Source: Anaeramoeba ignava (taxonomy: Eukaryota > Metamonada > Anaeramoebidae). From it: a DNA stretch of 64,000 nucleotides. The notes under the pieces are model-generated. The model saw only the letters and a list, made by a program, of their open reading frames with translations. It did no database searches and was not told where the DNA came from. Position 1 is the stretch's first letter. Each line of letters begins with the position of its first letter. The translations under genes and the position numbers were made by a program. Where the stretch lies: contig JAPDFW010000126.1 in NCBI GenBank assembly GCA_028826165.1, positions 62,001-126,000 on the forward strand. Reading direction: 5' to 3'. Below, piece after piece: positions 58,901-64,000 of the stretch.

Positions 58901-61900
58901 AATGCAAGTTGTGTGCTCGATTTATTTTCTCTGCACATTCAAAGGAACAACAACATTGGATACTGTGAAAGATTCGGATTGGTTTGGCAAAAATCTTTTA
59001 GAATTGACTGGCAAATCGGTTGATGATATTAAAAAACAAATTGTTGATATTCTTGATTTTGAGCTTGAAGAAGCAACTCAAACAATAAAAGATCCAAAGA
59101 AACACAAGTACAAAGATGGTGCAGTTCGCGATTACAATGCGAATATTGTGCGGATGTATCAATCAATGAAAACTTGGTTTTCGCACAAGAGTCTTCAAAG
59201 ATTGATTCCTGAACCAATTACGCAGAATCACGAAGAATTTCTCAATTTGATTCATTCGAATATTCTGAATCCTTATAAAAGCAAATTCGATCTTAAATCA
59301 CCAACAAACGAAACTCTTCTCAAGCTACACAATTCTCTCTGGTTCCATCTTTTGAGCATGCAGAAAATCATGAACGACATCTACACAAACATGCAACTTA
59401 TCCAGGATCTTCCGAATTACGTGTATTTCCTGATCAATAAAACACTCAAACCTCGACTGCAATTTCCTCCACTTTCTTTGAAAATGGCCTTTTATCAACA
59501 TCTCACTTTCCAAAACTTGAGTCAAATTTCACAATCAAATTTGATGATTCTCAATTCGCCTGTTGTGGACTTTATATCCACTTTTTGTTCTTGACGGGAG
59601 AAATTACAACGAAATTGAGAATGATTTACAAAAAAGATACCCAATTCTTCTTGAATCCTCTTCCAAGTTTGTATCTTTCCGTTCACATCACATTTCTCTC
59701 AATAACGAATATATCTCATCAAGTACTAGTTTATATTCAAATGTCCCAACAACACAAACTGTTCACAAAACCTGTCATTATACAACCACGTCGCGAGATT
59801 CCCACGGACACACACACACTCACCATCACAGTCATCAAGTGGCATTTCATTTCAACATTACGCAAGTGGTTCAAGATTCAAATGTGAATTCAAGAATGAT
59901 CGCAAATCGGGCAACAGCTCAAACATATTTAATCCCATCAAAAAACCCCAATAATTCGCTTGGAAGTAATAATATCTCAACCTACATGGTTTATCTTGAT
60001 TTTGCCGAGCAATGCGCTGATATCGCCAAAAAACAACAGTTCCAACTTCCCGATTATCCGATCGATAATTTATGGAAAGTTTGCATTGAATGGTTTTATC
60101 AGATACTCAATTATGACTCCACTTCCTCAGACGCACAAGAGTTCCCCACAATCCAATTCCTGATCAAAGAATTCACACACATTCTTGGGATGCAATTTAT
60201 CCGCGACAACCACGAACAAATCGATGTGGTTGCACAGATTCTTATTGAGAATCCAAGATACATTCCGAGACTCGCCGCGCTTTTTAATCCCCAATTGATC
60301 CCAGCTCGAACATTGGATTACTACGCGCGCATCATCGAGTCTTATGTCCGAGGCACCGACAACATTTGCGCTCCTGTTTTGATGTCCTTCCAATTCGGAG
60401 AATGGCTCAAATCAAAGCCCAGTTCGGAAGAAATCAAACGAGCGGTTGGAATGTTCTTCCAGTTTTCAAACAAAACAATATCGGCAACATTTCCCAAACT
60501 GGCGAACTTCAATTCACAAGCTCTGTTGACAATGTCGCTCTTTGATTTCCCCACCAATTTCATTCCACTTTTTGAGCAAATTATTGCAATCACTCTTGAA
60601 AAACAAGCAATTCCTTCGTTATGGGATATTTTCGCTAATGCTCCACTTTCCAAATTGGATCCTCAGTTCATACAACAATTAGGCAGTCTTGTTTCCGAGA
60701 GCTTTATGAGCAATCTGACCCAAATCATCACAAGTCAAACTCTTTATGAATATTTTGAACCAGAATTACTTTCATCTTTCATGCGTTTTTTCGAATCGCT
60801 AATTATTTCTCTTTGCCAAAATCAGGCTGTCGCAGAAATCAACACACAATTCCAACCTTGTCTCACTTCACAATTACTTTTTAATCTATATCTTCCCTTC
60901 ATTGGTTTTGTTACCGTAAATTCACAAAATGTGCCGACATTCCGCGAAAACTCTCCTTTTACCAACGAGGCATTCGCATCTTTTTGTCGATCTGTTTCAA
61001 CACTTCAAGCTGCCTATCCATGGACTCTTACAGACTTTATTTCCTTGTTCTTTTCCACTTTATCTCATATTACTATTCCCAACGTAATCGGGAAATATTT
61101 CCAGCATTTATCATCCACAATCAACTGGGAACAAACACAACCAACGCTGGAATCCATGAACCAATTACTCGCTCTCAGCATGTCTCCTCATCACGATCTC
61201 ATCCGTGTTATTATCTCTCGCATTTCCTGGAAACAAGCAGAGCAAATGCTTGTGAATATCCAAAATCCACAATCATTATTTTTCTACCAGCTCTTGTTCC
61301 AGATCATTTTGAACTTGATACAGAGATACCAACGATATTCAGACACAGGATACGCAACATTTTTCCTCAATTTTCTTGATACAGTGACAAAATCACTTTT
61401 CTGGGAAAATCTCAACGCAATGAGTTATCATTCAATTCTCGAATCATTTAGTGTTGATCCAAATTTAGTTCAATACAACCGACAAATTCAACTTGATTTC
61501 AACATTGAATTCGAATCAATGAAATTCCCGACGAATATCACCAATTCTGAGCAGCGCGGATTTGTTCTTCTCACAGCCATCCGCAAAATCGGATTTTTCG
61601 ACAACGATCTCAATTATGATCATATCATCCCGTTTCTTCAATTTGCAACTTACATACTTTCCGTTTCTGCTCCAATTCTCCGTTCTCAACCAATTGAGGA
61701 AAAGGATGATTTTTGGAAATCACTTTTTAGCAAGAAAAAACCACAAGATTCTGGATATAGAATTGTCAAAGTGCCTGATTTTGCTGTTCCCTTTTCGCAC
61801 ACTAATTTCTCTCTTATTTTCGCCGATCTCATCCGTGTTGCTCTTCTCGATGTGACCCAATCCAAGCCCAATCTTGCCTTCGCATTTGATCTTTTCTCAA

Positions 61901-62805
61901 TCCAAAATCCTGAAGCAGTTGTTCTTCTTCTCAAGGCTTGCACAGATTATATGCAAATCAATCCTCGTATTTCACCAAATATTCTTTTTGCTTCATGCGA
62001 AAAAATCCGAAATTTGGATGATTTTGTGGTTCTTTCTGAAAAGGCTCATGATTTCTTCTTTACCTCCAAAGAAAAATACGAAAATCTTCTTGAAAATTTC
62101 ACTTTGATTGATGTTGATGAAAATTCACTTCTTAAATCATCAATTGAAAACTCTTCCTTTTTCACCCTTTTCAGTTTCGTCACAAAAAGAATCAAAGATT
62201 ACAGCAATTCTCTTCCAATTACAGACACATATTCACTTGTTGACAAACTTTTATCTTTACTATCCAGTTCCAATTTGCAATTCAATCAAGAATTCAAGTT
62301 TCTTTTTGTTTTCGATCTTTTTATTCGAGGAATTGATGCTATTTATCAAGAAGGAAATCGTGATTTCAATCAGAAATTCGCCGATAAATTCAAGGCTCTT
62401 TATGTTAAACTTGAGAATTTATCCAAGAAAAAGGGATGGAAAAAGGTTGTTGAAGGAATGGGTAAAAAAGATGAACCTAATCAAAAATATCTCATTTGCT
62501 TTAATCTTTTGAAGATTGCTTATGAACTTGTTTTCCAAACTGCGTTAAAAAACAAAAAGTCAAAAGAATCTGCTCATAAGGATTTCAATACCATTCTTAA
62601 TTCCAAAAAGAGTCTTGATTTAAAAACTCAAATTGAGAAAATTGAATCTATTTATGGTTTTAAATCTCAAGGTGTTTCTCCTCCTCAATTGATTAGTTCC
62701 TTAATAAAAGAGTTTTTTATTCAATTATTTTCTAAAGAGAATAAAAATCTTTGGTCTTTTATTGATGAATCAAGACAATTAGGAGACTGGAAGATTTTGA
62801 AATGA
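55917..62805 (+). CDS. EPG5: EPG5 homologue (autophagosome-lysosome tether), three frame breaks
   Basis: EPG5 is a Rab7 effector that tethers autophagosomes to late endosomes and lysosomes. About 2290 residues are encoded without recognisable introns, but in four consecutive frames. Matches in order to recalled human EPG5 include DQFHTLLYNFYSTS, TLWRMESRS, a TPHSGKW segment (PAGVSKW in human), LPFSNFFGYLF, FTDLPFYSLSV, then DLFGALPLSKWKLNDNDLSV and DNLFWGY (human LPLYLW and LNWGF), and DWCWRALYRF. The rest is helical, with a His-rich segment (HGHTHTHHHSH, about 59810). Breaks: A7 run near 57386-57394 (one base missing), AAAAGG near 57860-57868 (one base extra), T5 run near 59580-59585 (one base extra). 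ATG 55917 is preferred because the upstream ATG at 55815 lies in satellite. Confidence 0.8.
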
Positions 62806-63303
62806 TTTAAAAATCAATTTCAAATCAATTTCAAATCAATTTTCAAAACATTTCAAATCATTTCAAATCAATTTTCAAATCAATTTTCAAATCAATTTCT
62901 AAATCAATTTTCAAAATCAATTTTCAAATCAATTTCTAAATCAAATTTCAAATCATTTCAAATCATTTCAAATTAAATTTCAAATTAATTTCTAAATCAA
63001 ATTTCAAATCAATTTCTAAATCAATTTTCAAATCAATTTCTAAATCAATTTCTAAATCAATTTCCAAATCAATTTTCAAATCAATTTTCAAATCAATTTT
63101 CAAATCATTTCAAATCAATTTTCAAATCATTTCAAATCAATTTTCAAATCAATATCTAAATCAATTTTCAAATCAATTTTCATTCCACTTTTTTTTTCAT
63201 TTTCATTATTTTTTGATTTTAATTTATTCTTTATTTGATAAGAATAAAAATCATTTTTTCATTTTTTCATTTTTTCATTTTTTCATTTTTTAAAAATATA
63301 AAA
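62806..63303. repeat. (AAATCAATTTTC)n array between EPG5 and PSF2
   Basis: From about 62810 to 63185, units of AAATCAATTTTC/AAATCAATTTCTAAATCA and CATTTCAAATCA. The remaining 120 bases before PSF2 hold T-rich runs, CATTTTTT repeats and presumably its promoter. Confidence 0.85.
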
Positions 63304-64000
63304 ATGTATAATATTCAAACTCAATTTGATCCTCGTGAACTTGATTTTCAAGCTCAAAATGAATTAATTTCAATTATTCCAAATTTTGAATCAAAACAAT
63401 TAAAATTTATTCAAGTAAAAAACAAAAGAAAATTTTAAAAGAAAAACTTGAAAGAAAAAGAAATTTTTTTATATAAAATTTTCTCAATTAAATAAAATTT
63501 GTTAAGGGAACATTTGGTCCATTTATTCCTTCTGTTCCTTGTAATGTTCCTTTATGGATGGCTCTTTCTCTTAAAAAACAACAAAAATGTCAAATTAAAC
63601 CTCCTTTATGGCTTGATGTTCAAAAATTAACTCATAAACTTAAAGAAGAAAATGAAAATGAACAAATTACAACAATTCATAAACATTTTATGGAAATTTC
63701 TCTTCAATTATTAACTTAGTATCAAGAATTAAAAATTAAAATTAAAATTAAAAATTAAAATTAAAATTAAAATTCAAATTAAAATCAAAATTAAAATCAA
63801 AATTAAAATTCATTATAAAAATTAAAATTAAAATTAAAATAAAAATTAAAATAAAAATTAAAATTAAAATTAAAATTATAATTAAAATTAAAATTAAAAT
63901 TATAATTAAAATTAAAATTAAAATTAAAAAGTGCTTCTGATGATTTACAAAATCCTGAAGAAATTAGATCTTTAATTGAAGATATTTGGAATATTAGACT
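63304..64000 (+). CDS. GINS2: GINS complex subunit PSF2 (partial, cut by window end)
   Basis: PSF2 is part of the GINS complex of the replicative CMG helicase. Exon 1 63304-63414 (YNIQTQFDPRELDFQAQNEL, ISIIPNFE), exon 2 63507-63718 (GTFGPFIPSVPCNVPLWMAL and KPPLWLDVQKL) and exon 3 from 63932 (ASDDLQNPEEIRSLIEDIWN). Phases agree (0, then 2, with donor GTATCA). The segments match the order of the PSF2 A-domain: FLAEKE-like start, IIPNF, GPF, VPLWLA and PPEWMDV. The C-terminal part lies outside the window. Intron 2 (63719-63931) is AAATTAAAATT repeat. Confidence 0.93.
63722..63930. repeat. (AAATTA)n array in PSF2 intron 2
   Basis: AAAATT hexamers with a few ATAATT variants between PSF2 exons 2 and 3. 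Confidence 0.85.

Noticed and set aside
59800-59850. His-rich HTHTHHH stretch as a metal transporter
   Set aside because: It lies inside the helical EPG5 homologue and has no membrane segments around it; probably a disordered loop.
1-64000. Alternative genetic code
   Set aside because: TAA, TAG and TGA each end conserved proteins at the expected place (for example LAMTOR3, BTB-armadillo and MON1).

Overview
The window is nuclear DNA of a protist with a very AT-rich genome. Genes lie on both strands and most are split by GT-AG introns. TAA, TAG and TGA all act as stops, so the code looks standard. The gene set is plainly eukaryotic: MON1, SMC6, LAMTOR3, PSF2/GINS2, EPG5, RNF213-like, NEK kinase, BAR-PH-ArfGAP-ankyrin protein, USP36-like and BTB proteins. 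It also includes an [FeFe]-hydrogenase, so the organism is probably anaerobic or microaerophilic. My leading guess is an anaerobic amoeboid metamonad of the Anaeramoeba type, with an anaerobic heterolobosean as the alternative. This is inference from gene content only.

Layout. 1-640: Gln/Asn-rich ORF (-). 811-6054: MON1 (-), nine exons with repeat-filled introns and an internal duplication. 6317-13099: BTB-armadillo protein (+), about 19 exons. 13345-15599: USP36-like protein lacking its catalytic Cys, plus its C-terminal tail in another frame (-). 15829-21898: SMC6 (+) with a 2.4 kb repeat intron. 22537-22992: KCTD-type BTB protein (-). 23250-24191: PAS-GAF protein (-). 24468-28806: BAR-PH-ArfGAP-ankyrin protein (-). 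28965-29553: LAMTOR3 (-). 29717-31094: NEK-like kinase (-). 31400-33229: PH-like protein with an acidic tail (-). 33632-39960: WD40-[FeFe]-hydrogenase-flavodoxin fusion (-). 40042-53362: RNF213-like giant AAA/E3 protein (-). 53463-55816: satellite of about 154 bp x 15. 55917-62805: EPG5 (+) with three frame breaks. 63304-64000: PSF2/GINS2 (+), cut by the window end.

The most striking gene is the 1115-residue hydrogenase. Eight WD40 repeats precede a complete set of hydrogenase FeS domains, followed by the H-cluster domain and a flavodoxin domain. The four H-cluster cysteines are present, but several residues expected for proton transfer and diiron binding are replaced, which suggests a scaffolded, electron-transfer or sensory role rather than ordinary H2 production. 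The second notable object is MON1, where a tandem duplication has decayed in complementary fashion: the right copy keeps one exon, the left copy keeps another, and simple repeats have overwritten the rest.

MON1 (Rab7 exchange factor), LAMTOR3 (Ragulator), EPG5 (Rab7-linked autophagosome tether) and the ArfGAP all act in endosome or lysosome traffic, but there is no evidence that their proximity is functional. Almost every long intron or gap is filled with its own private short repeat. Several coding frames break at short homopolymers, which may be assembly error rather than biology.
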